Positions 63,691 through 64,000 of a stretch of DNA of 64,000 nt are shown piece after piece. The notes under the pieces are model-generated. The model had not been told where the DNA came from, did not search any database, and was given only the letters and a program-made list of their open reading frames with translations. How positions within the stretch are numbered: position 1 is the first letter of the stretch; each line of letters starts with the position of its first letter. A program made the translations under genes and the position numbers. The stretch comes from Semisulcospira habei (taxonomy: Eukaryota > Mollusca > Gastropoda > Semisulcospiridae): the NCBI GenBank assembly GCA_036245525.1, contig BTPG01000005.1, positions 125,409,225 to 125,473,224 on the forward strand, given 5' to 3'.

Positions 63691-64000
63691 GTATGGAGAA
63701 TGACGCACCAGTTGCGGGCTCACAATGTGTGCGCAGTTTTTTTAGAACAACTGTAACTATCAGTGCTAGAGGGAAAAGACTGTACTAAGATACAGCAATA
63801 TTTAAAAAGTGGGAATTGAAGTCACCTAAATTCGTGCCTGGAGAGGTAGCGGCATTGATGGAATTTTTTTCTATGTAAACAAATTGATTGTGTTCCGGAC
63901 ACTTTGGGTATCTTTACTCTCTGCGGTTACTTTTTCCGCAATTGTTTTCCTGGTCTTTTCTAACTAAGGATGCTACAAGATTACGTTGTTTCTTAAAAAC
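63691..64000. other. Upstream part of the second LINE or flank, unassigned
   Basis: No motif recognised. The endonuclease, if present, would lie beyond the window. Confidence 0.35.

Larger units (their letters stand above)
61946..64000 (-). mobile_element. Second CR1/Jockey-like LINE, running off the window
   Basis: The 3' UTR is 61946-62440 (minus-strand TATCCTGAATAAACATC, with an AATAAA signal). RT pieces lie at 62447-63690, followed upstream by unassigned sequence to the window end. It is related to, but clearly diverged from, the element at 59955 (FADDSTPHTSDKR versus FADDSTLHSAGK). Confidence 0.8.

Overview
This window is eukaryotic. It is a repeat-dominated intergenic/intronic stretch of an invertebrate genome, most likely a marine gastropod mollusc. 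The clues are abundant (GA)n, (CA)n and tetranucleotide arrays, tRNA-derived SINEs whose 3' ends read GGCGTTAAACCC followed by AACT repeats, several decayed non-LTR retrotransposons, and no rRNA, no CRISPR and no operon-like gene packing. The species cannot be fixed from sequence alone. Only one host protein-coding exon is recognised: the first coding exon of a NOL4 (nucleolar protein 4)-like gene, minus strand, 1620-1925, ending in a GTAAGT splice donor. The rest of that gene must lie left of position 1618 or beyond the window.

The dominant content is about 100 short palindromic (fold-back, MITE-like) elements. I sort them by hand into families. Hp-B: hairpin arm with CATAGATCCTCATGAG, termini TTAACCCCTTCACTGCC; more than 35 whole, half or decayed copies. 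Hp-A/D/E: one shared hairpin arm (AAGGGTGGTGCCAGAATAGC...GGCGCC) with three different sets of flanks. Hp-C: TTAACCCTTTGGC plus GTCGGTAGCG, a roughly 90-bp near-continuous palindrome. Hp-F: TTAACTCATTCGAGACG. Hp-G: GC-rich, with TCGGCCCGATG. Smaller families Hp-H, I and P, and some single-copy palindromes, also occur. Families A to F share ends of the type TTAAC(C/T)C...G(A/G)GTTAA, which fits piggyBac-type TTAA target duplication. Neighbouring elements sometimes share one TTAA, forming chains (for example 4908-5509). Copies differ from each other by changes mirrored in both arms.

Layout. 0-3 kb: NOL4-like exon with GA/GACA arrays in its first intron. 3-20 kb: Hp elements, microsatellites, and a 53-bp tandem array grown from a palindrome arm (18.8-19.1 kb). 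20-24.5 kb: a 5'-truncated CR1/L2-like LINE, Hp-D/E copies, a tRNA-SINE nested in an Hp-D element with an 11-bp target duplication, and a tandemly duplicated TATA-bearing repeat. 24.5-28.4 kb: fewer known repeats, one duplicated GT-rich unit and a ~200-bp tandem repeat. 28.5-46 kb: dense Hp elements, a LINE 3' end, microsatellite-bearing mobile repeats, a SINE nested inside an Hp-B hairpin and a compound mirror-image microsatellite palindrome. 46.2-50.9 kb: a 4.7-kb element with ~1.04-kb terminal inverted repeats enclosing a decayed Jockey/I-like RT-RNase H fragment. 51-55.3 kb: Hp-B/C elements, including a 154-bp palindrome. 55.3-64 kb: three minus-strand LINEs. One is nearly full length (endonuclease plus an intact 665-codon RT frame, and a tRNA-like segment at its 5' side). 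The other two are decayed CR1/Jockey-like copies in tandem, separated by a (GAT)n array. The last runs off the window.

No set of genes works together here. The interest is in the mobile-element ecology: piggyBac-like fold-back MITEs, their nesting order, and the association of LINE/SINE 3' ends with microsatellites. All family assignments are by eye; no database search was run.
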